NCBI RefSeq assembly: GCF_001571265.1
Contig: NZ_BCTL01000003.1
Location: forward strand, 40,103-104,102
Length of the DNA stretch: 64,000 nucleotides
Source: Cedecea neteri NBRC 105707 = ATCC 33855
GTDB lineage: Bacteria; Pseudomonadota; Gammaproteobacteria; Enterobacterales; Enterobacteriaceae
Reading direction: 5' to 3'
Shown here: piece after piece, positions 1-9,820 of the stretch
Layout of the letters: the number at the start of each line of letters is the position of its first letter
How positions within the stretch are numbered: the stretch's first letter is position 1
The notes under the pieces: generated by a model
The model's input: only the letters and a program-made list of their open reading frames with translations
Database searches by the model: none
Told to the model about the DNA's origin: nothing
Translations under genes and position numbers: made by a program

Positions 1-764
1 TCGAGTCACTCAGCGATCTGGCGGCGCAGTGCGACGCTGTTTTTGTGCATAGCGCTACCAGCTCCCACTACGCGGTAGTGAATGAGTTGCTCAACGCCGG
101 CGTCAGCGTCTGCGTGGATAAGCCTCTGGCGGAAAACCTCGCCGATGCTGAAAAGCTGGTGGAACTTGCCGAGCGCAAAAAGCGTACCCTGATGGTGGGC
201 TTTAATCGCCGTTTTGCCCCACGCTACCAGCAGTTAAAAGCAAAGCTCTCTGCCGGGGCGTCTTTGCGCATGGATAAACACCGCAGCGACAGCGTCGGCC
301 CGGGCGATCTGCGCTTCACGCTGCTTGATGACTATCTTCACGTGGTGGATACCGCGCTCTGGCTTGGGGGCGGTGCTGCTCAGTTGCAAAGCGGGACGTT
401 GCAAACCAACGAGTCGGGACAAATGCTGTACGCCGAACACCATTTCAGCCAGGGCAACCTGAGCGTGACCACCAGCATGCATCGCCGTGCCGGAAGCCAG
501 CGTGAGTGGGTTCAGGCGGTGACGGACGGCGGGCTGTATGAGGTGACAGACATGCGTCAGTGGCGTGAAGAATGCGGCGCTGGCGTGGTGGAACAGCCGA
601 TTCCTAGTTGGCAAACTACGCTGGAACAGCGCGGCTTTGCGGGGTGTGCGCGTCACTTTATCGACTGCGTGGCGAATCAGACGGTTCCGGAAACCTCCGG
701 CGAGCAGGCTCTGCTGGCGCAGCGCGTCGTGGAGAAGCTCTGGCGCGAGGCAATTAGCGAATAA
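1..764 (+). CDS. mviM: MviM, Gfo/Idh/MocA-family oxidoreductase (5' end cut by window edge)
   Basis: This is the C-terminal 253 codons of a protein of about 307 residues in E. coli. The frame is open from base 3, so the GTG at 45 is not the real start. The first visible part reads DAVFVHSATSSHY, followed by the family EKP-type lysine loop (VDKPLAENLADAE), which in Gfo/Idh/MocA proteins lies near the nicotinamide of NAD(P). The rest is the alpha/beta C-terminal domain. The substrate is unknown in E. coli. The gene lies directly upstream of murJ, as in K-12, with a strong hairpin between the two. The identification rests on similarity and synteny; the reaction is only inferred from the family. 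Confidence 0.9.
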   Translation, partial: ESLSDLAAQCDAVFVHSATSSHYAVVNELLNAGVSVCVDKPLAENLADAEKLVELAERKKRTLMVGFNRRFAPRYQQLKAKLSAGASLRMDKHRSDSVGPGDLRFTLLDDYLHVVDTALWLGGGAAQLQSGTLQTNESGQMLYAEHHFSQGNLSVTTSMHRRAGSQREWVQAVTDGGLYEVTDMRQWREECGAGVVEQPIPSWQTTLEQRGFAGCARHFIDCVANQTVPETSGEQALLAQRVVEKLWREAISE

Positions 765-829
765 GCTGTAACATATCACGGTAGCAATTCGGCCCCGTAT
801 CGGTAGACTATGCCGACTTGTCATCATCC

Positions 830-860
830 ATTAACGCCTGCGCCGCAGGCGTTAATGTTT
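830..860 (+). terminator. Hairpin between mviM and murJ
   Basis: A perfect 12-bp inverted repeat (ATTAACGCCTGC, 830-841, with its complement at 845-856) with a 3-base loop, followed by GTTTGTGG. It can fold from either strand. The T-run is poor, so termination is uncertain. It ends only 21 bases before the murJ start codon and so would lie in any mviM-murJ read-through leader. Confidence 0.5.
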
Positions 861-877
861 GTGGAATAACAGAATAA

Positions 878-2413
878 ATGAACCTATTAAAATCGCTGGC
901 GGCCGTCAGCTCGATGACCATGTTTTCACGCGTGCTTGGCTTTGCGCGAGACGCTATTGTGGCGAGGGTATTTGGGGCAGGAATGGCGACGGACGCCTTC
1001 TTCGTGGCATTTAAGCTGCCGAACCTGCTGCGGCGTATCTTTGCCGAGGGCGCTTTCTCCCAGGCGTTTGTGCCGATTCTTGCCGAATACAAGAGTAAAC
1101 AGGGTGAAGACGCTACCCGCGTTTTTGTCTCCTACGTCTCAGGGCTGCTGACCCTTGCGCTGGCGCTGGTCACCGTACTCGGCATGCTTGCCGCGCCGTG
1201 GGTTATTTTGGTTACCGCCCCGGGCTTTGCCGACACGGCGGATAAATTCGCGCTGACCTCAAGCCTGCTGCGCATTACCTTCCCGTACATTTTATTGATT
1301 TCACTGGCGTCGCTGGTGGGGGCGATTCTCAATACCTGGAACCGCTTCTCTGTGCCAGCGTTCGCCCCGACGTTCCTTAACCTCAGCATGATTGGCTTTG
1401 CGTTGTTTGCTGCCCCGCACTTTAACCCGCCGATTCTGGCGCTGGCCTGGGCGGTAACGGTAGGGGGGGTATTACAGCTGGCCTATCAGCTGCCGCATCT
1501 GAAGAAGATTGGCATGCTGGTGCTGCCGCGTATCAGCTTTAAAGACGCCGGCGCTATGCGGGTTATCAAGCAGATGGGCCCGGCGATCCTCGGCGTTTCC
1601 GTCAGCCAGATTTCACTGATCATCAACACCATCTTTGCTTCGTTCCTGGTGTCCGGTTCGGTTTCATGGATGTATTATGCTGACCGCCTGATGGAGTTCC
1701 CATCCGGTGTTTTAGGCGTGGCGTTAGGCACAATTTTGCTGCCGTCGCTGGCGAAGAGCTTTGCCACCGGCAACCACGATGAGTATTCTCGCCTGATGGA
1801 CTGGGGGCTGCGTCTTTGCTTCCTGCTAGCGCTGCCGAGCGCCGTGGCGCTGGGTATCCTGGCCAAACCGCTGACCGTGTCTTTGTTCCAGTACGGCAAA
1901 TTCTCTGCTTTTGATGCCCTGATGACCCAGCGCGCGCTGGTCGCGTACTCGGTTGGCTTGATGGGGCTTATCGTGGTGAAAGTGCTGGCGCCGGGCTTCT
2001 ATTCCCGGCAGGACATTAAAACGCCGGTGAAGATAGCCATCGTGACGCTGATTTTGACCCAGCTGATGAACCTGGTGTTTATCGGCCCGCTGAAACATGC
2101 CGGGCTTTCGCTGTCGATTGGTCTGGGGGCCTGTATTAACGCCTCGCTGCTTTACTGGCAGTTGCGTAAACAGGATATCTTCAAGCCGCAGGCGGGCTGG
2201 ACGCCGTTCCTGCTGCGCCTGGTAGCAGCGGTGGTGGTGATGTCGGCGGTACTGGTTGGGCTGATGTACGTCATGCCTGCCTGGGATTTAGGCAATATGC
2301 CTTATCGTCTGCTGCGGCTGATGGCGGTTGTGGTAGCCGGCGTTGTCGCTTATTTTGCGACGCTGTTGCTGTTGGGCTTCAGGCTGAAAGATTTCGCCCG
2401 CCGCACGCTTTGA
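878..2413 (+). CDS. murJ: Lipid II flippase MurJ
   Basis: Inner-membrane protein of the MOP exporter superfamily that moves lipid-linked peptidoglycan precursor (lipid II) from the cytoplasmic to the periplasmic face. The product is 511 residues, the same as E. coli MurJ (MviN). It begins [25 protein letters not shown], where the conserved N-terminal segment includes SRVLGFARD, and shows about fourteen hydrophobic segments from start to end. The [15 protein letters not shown] loop, typical of MviN proteins, is at about residues 52-66. The ATG at 878 is the only start that gives the full N-terminus. The gene is essential in E. coli. It follows mviM and precedes the flg cluster, as in E. coli. 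Confidence 0.97.
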   Translation: MNLLKSLAAVSSMTMFSRVLGFARDAIVARVFGAGMATDAFFVAFKLPNLLRRIFAEGAFSQAFVPILAEYKSKQGEDATRVFVSYVSGLLTLALALVTVLGMLAAPWVILVTAPGFADTADKFALTSSLLRITFPYILLISLASLVGAILNTWNRFSVPAFAPTFLNLSMIGFALFAAPHFNPPILALAWAVTVGGVLQLAYQLPHLKKIGMLVLPRISFKDAGAMRVIKQMGPAILGVSVSQISLIINTIFASFLVSGSVSWMYYADRLMEFPSGVLGVALGTILLPSLAKSFATGNHDEYSRLMDWGLRLCFLLALPSAVALGILAKPLTVSLFQYGKFSAFDALMTQRALVAYSVGLMGLIVVKVLAPGFYSRQDIKTPVKIAIVTLILTQLMNLVFIGPLKHAGLSLSIGLGACINASLLYWQLRKQDIFKPQAGWTPFLLRLVAAVVVMSAVLVGLMYVMPAWDLGNMPYRLLRLMAVVVAGVVAYFATLLLLGFRLKDFARRTL

Positions 2414-2421
2414 TTTTTTCT

Positions 2422-2450
2422 GGGTGGATGACGGTTTCGTCACGCCACCC
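2422..2450. terminator. Interrupted hairpin after murJ
   Basis: GGGTGG (2422-2427) pairs with CCACCC (2445-2450), and inside it GACG pairs with CGTC around a GTTT loop. No clear T-run follows, so it may be an attenuator or an mRNA-stabilising hairpin at the end of murJ. Confidence 0.4.
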
Positions 2451-2490
2451 TATTCTTTATATGTTGAAAGGTTAATTAGGTGACAGAGCG

Positions 2491-2973
2491 ATGAGAGGAA
2501 TAATCACAACCTGGTTCGAAGACAAGGGCTTCGGATTTATTAAAGATGAAAACGGCGAAAACCGTTATTTCCATGTGATTAAAGTCGCCAACCCGGAGCT
2601 TATCAAAAAGGACGCGTCGGTGACCTTCGAGCCGGGGACCAATAATAAAGGGCTGTCGGCGTTTGCCGTGAAAGTGGAGCCCGAGAGCAAGCATCTGTTT
2701 ATTGCGGGCGAGCGGCTTAAAATCACCTCGATCAAATCTTTCGTGGTGTACAGCGAAGAAGAACCTGCGGACGGGAAGATTGATAAAGAAAATGCGGTGC
2801 TGTCGGTTGGCCTGCTGATGAACAGCATTCGCCCAAAGGCAGAGAAAAAAGAAGGGGAAATGCGTACGGTGAAAAAACTGGCCGTGACCACTTTCCAGGG
2901 CGAAACGCATCTCTTCTCAGAGGATGAGATTGATATTGAGGCTACGGTAAAAGTCTTGAAATCGCTGAAATAA
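2491..2973 (+). CDS. Cold-shock-domain protein with an unidentified C-terminal half
   Basis: The product is 160 residues. Residues 1-70 resemble a cold-shock (OB-fold) domain: the start MRGIITTWFEDKGFGFIKDE holds the RNP1-type motif KGFGFI, and RYFHVIKV matches the RNP2 position (usually VFVH). The FHV aromatic pattern suggests RNA or single-stranded DNA binding. Residues 70-160 are charged and not recognised; they are Lys/Glu rich near 115-125 and have no membrane segment. The ATG at 2491 has only a weak ribosome site (AGG about ten bases upstream). The gene lies between murJ and flgN, a place where K-12 has no gene, and is closed by a strong terminator shared with flgN. It is probably a monocistronic accessory gene. 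Function is not known beyond likely nucleic-acid binding. Confidence 0.8.
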   Translation: MRGIITTWFEDKGFGFIKDENGENRYFHVIKVANPELIKKDASVTFEPGTNNKGLSAFAVKVEPESKHLFIAGERLKITSIKSFVVYSEEEPADGKIDKENAVLSVGLLMNSIRPKAEKKEGEMRTVKKLAVTTFQGETHLFSEDEIDIEATVKVLKSLK

Positions 2974-2978
2974 ACAAG

Positions 2979-3012
2979 CTGCTGGTCAAGGAGAGTGTTG
3001 ACCAGCAGTTTT
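2979..3012. terminator. Bidirectional terminator between the cold-shock gene and flgN
   Basis: A perfect 11-bp stem, CTGCTGGTCAA (2979-2989) with TTGACCAGCAG (2998-3008), an 8-base loop and TTTT on the plus side; the minus side is followed by a T-rich stretch (TTGTTTATTT). It lies between convergent genes. Confidence 0.85.
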
Positions 3013-3027
3013 CATCTGGTGGGAAAA

Positions 3028-3453
3028 TCAGATAGTGATTTTTTTACCGCCGCGGTTGCCCTGCGACGTTGCCTGCCCGTCGGCGCCATAGAAATCCGGT
3101 GCCTGATGCGGTTTTAACACGGCAATAGCCTGCTCATTGCGCGCCATCTGGTCTTCCAGTAACCAACCGTTGTGCTGGTTAATGTCCCGCAAATGCAGGG
3201 TTTTTTGCGTAATCGTCTGCCAGCGCTGGCTGACATCCAGGCTGGTTACCGCCCCGGCATTTTGCTCTGCGCGACGCTGCTGCTCCAGGTAATCCAGCGT
3301 AGCCAGCAGCGAGCTTTTATCTTCAGTTATACGTTGCAGCGCGTTGCTATTTATCTGGCCTGCGGAAAGCTGCAGCTGTTCAGCATCCATCACTTCTTTC
3401 AGTGAATTCAACACTGCGGTCATTTGGTCCAGCACTTCTAACAGACGACTCAC
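3028..3453 (-). CDS. flgN: FlgN, chaperone for hook-filament junction proteins
   Basis: Cytoplasmic export chaperone that binds FlgK and FlgL and hands them to the flagellar type III secretion apparatus. The product is 141 residues (E. coli 138), all alpha-helical in appearance and beginning MSRLLEVLDQMTAVLNSLKEVMD. The C-terminal end is basic (RGGKKITI). It starts two bases after the flgM stop, so it is translated from the flgAMN or flgM-flgN transcript. Its clients are encoded at 11938-14576 in this window. Confidence 0.95.
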   Translation of the reverse strand: MSRLLEVLDQMTAVLNSLKEVMDAEQLQLSAGQINSNALQRITEDKSSLLATLDYLEQQRRAEQNAGAVTSLDVSQRWQTITQKTLHLRDINQHNGWLLEDQMARNEQAIAVLKPHQAPDFYGADGQATSQGNRGGKKITI

Positions 3454-3455
3454 CG

Positions 3456-3749
3456 TTATTTACTCGACAAATAGCTTTGGGCTTCCTGGATCAGCGCATC
3501 GGCGATTTTGCCGGTATCCATCTTCAGGTCGCCGTTACGAATAGCCGTCTTCAGCGCTTCAACGCGTTCCATGTTGATATCGCCGGTGCCAGGCTGCATC
3601 AGTTTGGCCTGCGCATCGCTCAACTTTACGCTGGTGCTGTTGGCGGTTGCAGATTTTTCAAGACGGCTTTTCAGCGTCTGTGGATCGCTGGTTTCACGCG
3701 GTTGTACGGTGCTTACCGGTTTCAGTGGCGACGTGCGATCAATGCTCAT
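3456..3749 (-). CDS. flgM: FlgM, anti-sigma-28 factor
   Basis: Binds and holds FliA (sigma-28) until the hook is complete, then is exported through the hook, releasing late flagellar transcription. The product is 97 residues, the usual length. It begins [20 protein letters not shown], the export-signal end, and has the FliA-binding helices in the second half. The ribosome site GAGGAGAG is just upstream of the ATG. It has its own sigma-28 promoter at 3812-3838 in addition to read-through from flgA, so its level rises with FliA activity. Confidence 0.97.
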   Translation of the reverse strand: MSIDRTSPLKPVSTVQPRETSDPQTLKSRLEKSATANSTSVKLSDAQAKLMQPGTGDINMERVEALKTAIRNGDLKMDTGKIADALIQEAQSYLSSK

Positions 3750-3811
3750 TGTTCTCTCCTCATCGAGGGGCTCGCGGCGTAAGAGCCAGTCAGTATCATT
3801 TGTTGATAGTA

Positions 3812-3838
3812 CTATCGGCAGTCGCCGCGGAATCTTTA
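3812..3838 (-). promoter_or_regulatory. Sigma-28 (FliA) promoter of flgM
   Basis: Read on the minus strand: TAAAGATT (3838-3831), an 11-base spacer, then GCCGATAG (3819-3812). The sigma-28 consensus is TAAAGTTT-N11-GCCGATAA, so this is 7/8 and 7/8 with exact spacing. It lies between flgA and flgM, 62 bases from the flgM start codon. Confidence 0.93.
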
Positions 3839-3844
3839 AAAAGA

Positions 3845-4504
3845 TTATAGATTAATCAGAATATTCCCATCAGCATCCACCGTCCCGCTCACCACCTGCC
3901 CTGAAGACATGCGAACGCGGGCATTTTGCGCGACGGCGGCGTTATTCAGCGCCTTGCCTTCACCGTTGACGCTAAAGCCTTCGCCGGAGGCAATCACCTG
4001 AACCTGCTGGCCGGCTTTCACCCGCCAGGCCTGGCGCACCATCGTCTGAATGACCGGCTGCCCGGGCGCAATATCCCGGAGCGAAACCGCGTCCGTCGCC
4101 TGGCCGAGATCCAGCATAGTGCGTGGCGGCAGTTGGTCAAGGCGTCCCTGTGTTAACTGCACGCTATTGGCATCGATTCTTGCCCCGCGGGCAATGGGGC
4201 GACTGGCAACCACATACTGACCCGTGGCCATCACCTGAACCTGGATAAAACGTTTGTCGCTGCCGCAGCGAGCCATGACGCTGACGTTGCCCCACAGTTT
4301 GGCATTTCCGGGCGTTGAGAATTCTGGCTGAGGGCAGGCGGGAAGCTGAGCATCCGGCGTTTTCACCTTGACGCTAACGTCATTGCTGATCCCGGCCAGC
4401 CGCTGTTGGAAATACTCAGTCAGCGGCCCATCAAGTGCGCTCGCCAGGGCCAACTGACTGACCAGTAAACTGGCTATGCCGCTCAAGATTTTCAGGCTTC
4501 TCAT
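3845..4504 (-). CDS. flgA: FlgA, periplasmic P-ring assembly chaperone
   Basis: Periplasmic chaperone that helps FlgI form the P ring around the rod. The product is 219 residues (same as E. coli) with a Sec signal peptide ([23 protein letters not shown], cleavage after about residue 23) and a C-terminal SAF/ChapFlgA domain (from about residue 95; RPIARGARI and the conserved end [14 protein letters not shown]). It is the first gene of flgAMN and is divergent from flgB. The shared 159-bp region carries a probable FlhDC site. Confidence 0.96.
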   Translation of the reverse strand: MRSLKILSGIASLLVSQLALASALDGPLTEYFQQRLAGISNDVSVKVKTPDAQLPACPQPEFSTPGNAKLWGNVSVMARCGSDKRFIQVQVMATGQYVVASRPIARGARIDANSVQLTQGRLDQLPPRTMLDLGQATDAVSLRDIAPGQPVIQTMVRQAWRVKAGQQVQVIASGEGFSVNGEGKALNNAAVAQNARVRMSSGQVVSGTVDADGNILINL

Positions 4505-4557
4505 CGCGCTTCTCCGTATTCAGATTGCGGTGATTTTAACCGCGAGCCGTTTTGATC

Positions 4558-4600
4558 AAGGCGATAAATAGCGACGTATTTTGCGTTTATTCCACCCATC
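4558..4600. promoter_or_regulatory. Probable FlhDC binding site, flgA/flgB divergent promoter region
   Basis: AAGGCGATAAATAGCG (4558-4573) fits the FlhDC box (AAYGSN2-3AAATARCG) at most positions. After a 10-base spacer, CGTTTATTCCACCCATC (4584-4600) is an imperfect inverted box. This is the known arrangement of class II flagellar operators and lies in the divergent region where E. coli FlhDC activates flgA and flgB. The second half-site is weak. Confidence 0.65.
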
Positions 4601-4663
4601 GCGTACGCGTAAGGCGCTTTAAGCTTTCGGACGATTCCTAATTCTATGGACTATGGAGGAAGC

Positions 4664-5074
4664 ATGCTCGATAAACTGGACGCCGCACTGCGATTTCAGC
4701 AAGAAGCGCTTAATTTGCGTGCCCAGCGCCAAGAGATTCTGGCCGCGAATATCGCCAATGCCGACACGCCGGGCTTTCAGGCGCGCGATATCGACTTTGC
4801 CAGTGAAATGAAAAAAGTGATGGAGCGCGGACGCGTTGAAGGAGGCGGCATGTCTCTGGCGCTCACTTCGGCACGCCATATCCCGGCACAAACCCACTCC
4901 ACTCCGTCGCTCGATCTCCTCTACCGCGTACCTGACCAGCCCGCCATGGACGGTAACACCGTCGATATGGACCGTGAACGTACGCAGTTTGCCGATAACA
5001 GCCTGAATTACCAAACAAACCTTACGGTGCTTGGCGGGCAAATCAAAAGCATGATGTCGGTGCTACAGGGATAA
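4664..5074 (+). CDS. flgB: FlgB, proximal rod protein
   Basis: Structural subunit of the proximal rod of the flagellar basal body, exported by the flagellar type III system. The product is 136 residues (E. coli 138) and begins [20 protein letters not shown]. The rod-protein motif [17 protein letters not shown] is at about residues 29-45. The ATG at 4664 is chosen over the upstream in-frame ATG at 4646 because GGAGGA lies four bases before it and it matches the E. coli N-terminus. It is the first gene of flgBCDEFGHIJ. Confidence 0.97.
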   Translation: MLDKLDAALRFQQEALNLRAQRQEILAANIANADTPGFQARDIDFASEMKKVMERGRVEGGGMSLALTSARHIPAQTHSTPSLDLLYRVPDQPAMDGNTVDMDRERTQFADNSLNYQTNLTVLGGQIKSMMSVLQG

Positions 5075-5077
5075 TCG

Positions 5078-5482
5078 ATGGCCTTACTCAATATTTTCGA
5101 CATCGCCGGTTCGGCTATGACGGCCCAGTCCAAGCGCATGAACGTGGCGGCAAGTAACCTTGCTAACGCCGACAGCGTCACCGGACCTGACGGCCAGCCT
5201 TACCGCGCAAAACAGGTCGTTTTCCAGGTGGATGCTGCACCTGGCGCGGCGACCGGTGGCGTTAAAGTGACCAATGTGATTGAGAGCGACGCGCCGGACA
5301 AGCTGGTGTTCCAGCCGGGTAACCCGCTCGCGGATGCACGCGGCTATGTGCGTATGCCTAACGTTGATGTGGTCGGGGAGATGGTCAACAGCATGTCCGC
5401 CTCCCGCAGTTATCAGGCCAACGTCGAAGTGCTCAACACCGTGAAGGGCATGATGATGAAAACGCTCACTCTCGGTCAGTAA
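5078..5482 (+). CDS. flgC: FlgC, proximal rod protein
   Basis: Proximal rod subunit that continues the rod from FlgB. The product is 134 residues, as in E. coli. The N-terminal motif [12 protein letters not shown] and the C-terminal heptad helix ([19 protein letters not shown]) are those of the flagellar rod/hook family. It starts three bases after the flgB stop, so it is translationally coupled. Confidence 0.97.
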   Translation: MALLNIFDIAGSAMTAQSKRMNVAASNLANADSVTGPDGQPYRAKQVVFQVDAAPGAATGGVKVTNVIESDAPDKLVFQPGNPLADARGYVRMPNVDVVGEMVNSMSASRSYQANVEVLNTVKGMMMKTLTLGQ

Positions 5483-5493
5483 CAGGAGCCTAT

Positions 5494-6192
5494 ATGTCCA
5501 TTGCAGTCAAAATGAACGATCCGACTAACAATGTTGATCCTACGGCTGGCGCATCCAAAAACAGCCTGACGGGCAATAGCGCTGCCGACCTGCAGGGGAG
5601 CTTTTTGACCCTGCTGGTTGCGCAGTTAAAAAACCAGGATCCGACCAACCCTATGCAGAACAACGAACTGACTACGCAGCTGGCGCAGATCAGTACCGTT
5701 AGCGGTATCGAAAAACTCAATACCACGCTGGGATCGGTTTCCGGTCAGATCAATCAGAACCAGTCTCTGCAGGCCAGCGCCCTGATTGGCCATGGCGTGA
5801 TGATCCCGGGCAACAAAATTCTGGCGGGGACCGATTCAAAAACCAACACCATCAGCACCACGCCGTTTGGCGTTGAGCTGCAGCAGGCGGCGGACAAAGT
5901 CACGGCCACTATCTCCGATAAAGACGGCAAAGTGGTTCGTACTATCGAGATCGGTGGGCTGAGTGCCGGGGTGCATACCTTTACCTGGGACGGCAGCGCC
6001 AACGACGGCACCAACGTGCCGGACGGCTCTTACACCGTGGCGATCAATGCCACGAACGGTGGGACACAGCTGGTGGCTCAGCCGCTGAACTTCGCCATGG
6101 TGAGCGGTGTTATCAACGGCAAAGATGGCCTCAAACTGGATCTCGGGACCTACGGTTCTACGACCCTCGATGCAATCAGGCAAATTATTTAA
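5494..6192 (+). CDS. flgD: FlgD, hook-capping scaffold
   Basis: Scaffold protein that caps the growing hook, guides FlgE assembly and is removed when the hook is finished. The product is 232 residues (E. coli 231). The conserved N-terminal part includes SFLTLLVAQLKNQDPTNPM (about residues 33-51), and the C-terminal half is Ig/tudor-like (FTWDGSANDG, VPDGSYTVAINA). It lies in the flgB operon after flgC with an AACAGGAG ribosome site. Confidence 0.97.
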   Translation: MSIAVKMNDPTNNVDPTAGASKNSLTGNSAADLQGSFLTLLVAQLKNQDPTNPMQNNELTTQLAQISTVSGIEKLNTTLGSVSGQINQNQSLQASALIGHGVMIPGNKILAGTDSKTNTISTTPFGVELQQAADKVTATISDKDGKVVRTIEIGGLSAGVHTFTWDGSANDGTNVPDGSYTVAINATNGGTQLVAQPLNFAMVSGVINGKDGLKLDLGTYGSTTLDAIRQII

Positions 6193-6218
6193 GCCTATAA
6201 CCTAAGCAGGAGTAAGAC

Positions 6219-7469
6219 ATGGCGTTTTCTCAAGCGGTCAGCGGCTTAAATGCTGCGGCCACCAACCTGGACGTGATTGGTAACAACATTGCCAACTCCG
6301 CCACCTACGGTTTTAAATCCGGCTCGGTCTCTTTTGCCGATATGTTTGCAGGCTCTAAAGTGGGCCTGGGCGTTAAAGTCGCGGGCGTGACCCAGAACTT
6401 TGGCGACGGTACTACCACCAACACCGGCCGTGGCCTGGACGTGGCTATCAGCCAGAACGGCTTCTTCCGCCTGGTCGACAGCTCCGGTTCCGTGTTCTAC
6501 AGCCGTAACGGGCAGTTCAAGCTGGACGAAAACCGTAACCTGGTGAACATGCAGGGCCTGCAGCTGACTGGCTACCCGGCAACCGGTACGCCGCCAACCA
6601 TTCAGCAGGGCGCCAACCCGGTAGGTCTGTCCGTGCCAAACACGCTGATGGCGGCGAAAACCACCACTACCGCGTCCCAGCAGATCAACCTGAACTCCAC
6701 CGACAAATTGCCAACAGTGGCGACGTTCGATCCAACCAATGCCAACAGCTACAACAAGAAGGGCACGGTAACCGTTTACGACAGCCAGGGTAACGCCCAC
6801 GGCATGGACGTGTACTACGTGAAGACCGCAGACAATACCTGGCAGGTCTACACCAAAGACTCCTCCGTTGCGGGTTCCACGTTCAACTCACAAGGGTTTA
6901 TGCGTTTCGACAATAACGGCAACCTGCAGGGGATTACTGCCAATGCCGCCGATCCGATTCCAAACCCGAATACGCTGCCAAACAGCATTAACGTGACGAC
7001 CGGCGTCACCAATGGCGCGACGGCTGCTACTTTCGCGCTGAGTTTCCAGAACTCCATGCAGCAGAACACCGGGTCTAACAACATCGTAGCGACCAACCAG
7101 AACGGCTATAAGCCGGGTGACCTGACGTCTTACCAGATTAACGACGATGGCACCGTGGTCGGGAACTACTCCAACGAGCAGACCCAGCTGCTGGGGCAAA
7201 TCGTGCTGTCCAACTTCGCTAACCCTGAAGGTTTGCAGTCCCAGGGCGATAACGTCTGGACCGCGAGCAACTCTTCCGGCGTTGCGCTGCTGGGCCTCGC
7301 GGGCACGGGGAACTTCGGGACCCTGACCAGCGGAGCGCTGGAGTCTTCGAACGTGGATCTGAGTAAAGAACTGGTCAACATGATCGTCGCGCAGCGTAAC
7401 TATCAGTCGAACGCGCAGACCATCAAAACCCAGGACCAGATCCTCAACACCCTGGTTAACCTGCGCTAA
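6219..7469 (+). CDS. flgE: FlgE, flagellar hook protein
   Basis: Polymerises to the curved hook that links rod and filament. The product is 416 residues, a little longer than E. coli FlgE (402); the extra length appears to be in the variable surface domains in the middle. The N-terminus (VSGLNAAATNLDVIGNNIAN) and the C-terminal helix (NVDLSKELVNMIVAQRNYQS) are the conserved rod/hook ends that pack in the core. Exported by the flagellar type III apparatus. Lies between flgD and flgF in the operon. Confidence 0.97.
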   Translation: MAFSQAVSGLNAAATNLDVIGNNIANSATYGFKSGSVSFADMFAGSKVGLGVKVAGVTQNFGDGTTTNTGRGLDVAISQNGFFRLVDSSGSVFYSRNGQFKLDENRNLVNMQGLQLTGYPATGTPPTIQQGANPVGLSVPNTLMAAKTTTTASQQINLNSTDKLPTVATFDPTNANSYNKKGTVTVYDSQGNAHGMDVYYVKTADNTWQVYTKDSSVAGSTFNSQGFMRFDNNGNLQGITANAADPIPNPNTLPNSINVTTGVTNGATAATFALSFQNSMQQNTGSNNIVATNQNGYKPGDLTSYQINDDGTVVGNYSNEQTQLLGQIVLSNFANPEGLQSQGDNVWTASNSSGVALLGLAGTGNFGTLTSGALESSNVDLSKELVNMIVAQRNYQSNAQTIKTQDQILNTLVNLR

Positions 7470-7489
7470 GCGCCTGAAGGGACGGCTTA

Positions 7490-8245
7490 ATGGATCATGC
7501 AATCTACACCGCCATGGGCGCTGCCAGCCAGACGCTGAATCAACAGTCAGTCACGGCGAGCAACATGGCAAACGCTTCGACACCGGGTTTCCGCGCGCAG
7601 CTTAACGCTTTGCGTGCTGTCCCGGTTGAAGGGCTTTCTCTGCCAACCCGTACCCTGGTCGTTGCCTCAACGCCAGGGGCCGATATGACGCCAGGCCAGC
7701 TGGACTACACCTCGCGCCCGATGGACGTGGCTTTGCAGCAGGATGGCTGGCTGGCGGTGCAGACGCAGGACGGCGGAGAAGGTTATACCCGCAACGGTAA
7801 CATTCAGGTCAGCCCTGCCGGTCAGTTGACCATCGGTGGCCGGCCCGTTATCGGCGAGGGTGGCCCAATTGCGGTGCCGGAAGGTTCGCAGCTTACCATT
7901 GCTGCGGACGGGACTATCTCCGCGCTGAACCCGGGCGACCCACCGAATACCGTGGCGCCCATTGGCCGACTGAAGCTGGTGAAAGCCACGCAGCAGGAGG
8001 TGGTGCGCGGTGATGACGGGCTGTTTCGTTTAAATCCCGCCGCTCAGGCGACACGCGGTGCCATCGCGCAGGCCGATCCAACCATTAAGGTGATGTCCGG
8101 CGTACTGGAAGGCAGCAACGTCAAACCGGCAGAGGCAATGGCGGACATGATCGCCAACGCCCGCCGTTTTGAGATGCAGATGAAAGTTATCGCCAACGTT
8201 GATGAAAACGAACAGCGCGCTAACACGCTGCTGCAAATGACCTAA
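7490..8245 (+). CDS. flgF: FlgF, proximal rod protein
   Basis: Rod subunit between FlgB/C and the distal rod FlgG. The product is 251 residues, as in E. coli. The N-terminal motif QSVTASNMANASTPGFRAQ (about 18-36) and the C-terminal VLEGSNVKPAEAMADMI are typical of flagellar rod/hook proteins. The ATG at 7490 is the start of the family N-terminus (MDHAIYTAMGAAS). In the flgB operon. Confidence 0.97.
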   Translation: MDHAIYTAMGAASQTLNQQSVTASNMANASTPGFRAQLNALRAVPVEGLSLPTRTLVVASTPGADMTPGQLDYTSRPMDVALQQDGWLAVQTQDGGEGYTRNGNIQVSPAGQLTIGGRPVIGEGGPIAVPEGSQLTIAADGTISALNPGDPPNTVAPIGRLKLVKATQQEVVRGDDGLFRLNPAAQATRGAIAQADPTIKVMSGVLEGSNVKPAEAMADMIANARRFEMQMKVIANVDENEQRANTLLQMT

Positions 8246-9058
<813 letters not shown>

Positions 9059-9104
9059 GGCGTGTGCCGGCGCGTGAAAGCGCGTCGGCTGCCGTGACCT
9101 GAAG

Positions 9105-9809
9105 ATGAAAGCAATGCAAAACCCAATGGTGCTCCGTCCTGTTGTCCTGAGTCTGGTGTTTGCCGTAAGCGGCTGCGCCCTTGTGCCTACTAAACCGCTG
9201 GTTGAGGGGGCGACATCTGCCCAGCCGGTTCCTGGCCCTGCGCCAGCGATCAACGGCTCGATTTTCCAGACCGCACAGCCGATGAACTACGGCTATCAGC
9301 CGCTGTTTGAAGACCGTCGTCCGCGTAATATCGGCGACACCTTAACCATCCAGCTTCAGGAAAATGTTAGCGCCAGTAAAAGTTCTTCGGCGAATGCCAG
9401 CCGTGACGGTAAGTCAGCGCTTGGTTTTGCGACCGTGCCGACCTTTGCGGCGGGGCTGTTGGGAGATGGGAAAGCTGACCTGAATGCCTCCGGCAGCAAT
9501 GGCTTTAACGGTAAAGGCGGCGCCAACGCCAGTAACACCTTCAGCGGCACGTTGACGGTGACCGTCGATCAGGTGCTGGCCAACGGAAACCTGCACGTCG
9601 TAGGTGAAAAACAGATTGCCATCAACCAGGGGACGGAATTTATCCGCTTCTCTGGCGTAGTGAACCCGCGCACCATCAGCGGCAGCAACACCGTTGCGTC
9701 GACCCAGGTGGCGGATGCCCGAATTGAGTATGTCGGTAACGGCTACATTAATGAAGCGCAGAATATGGGCTGGCTGCAGCGCTTCTTCCTTAACGTATCG
9801 CCGATGTAA
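9105..9809 (+). CDS. flgH: FlgH, L-ring lipoprotein
   Basis: Outer-membrane lipoprotein that forms the L ring, the bushing around the rod. The product is 234 residues from the ATG at 9105, or 231 from the ATG at 9114 (E. coli 232); neither has a strong ribosome site, so the start is not settled. A signal peptide ends in the lipobox VSGC at about residues 22-25, and the Cys is the expected lipidation site, sorted by the LolCDE system encoded at 58950-62090. The body from [13 protein letters not shown] onward is near identical to E. coli FlgH. Confidence 0.96.
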   Translation: MKAMQNPMVLRPVVLSLVFAVSGCALVPTKPLVEGATSAQPVPGPAPAINGSIFQTAQPMNYGYQPLFEDRRPRNIGDTLTIQLQENVSASKSSSANASRDGKSALGFATVPTFAAGLLGDGKADLNASGSNGFNGKGGANASNTFSGTLTVTVDQVLANGNLHVVGEKQIAINQGTEFIRFSGVVNPRTISGSNTVASTQVADARIEYVGNGYINEAQNMGWLQRFFLNVSPM

Positions 9810-9820
9810 GCGAGGGTACC

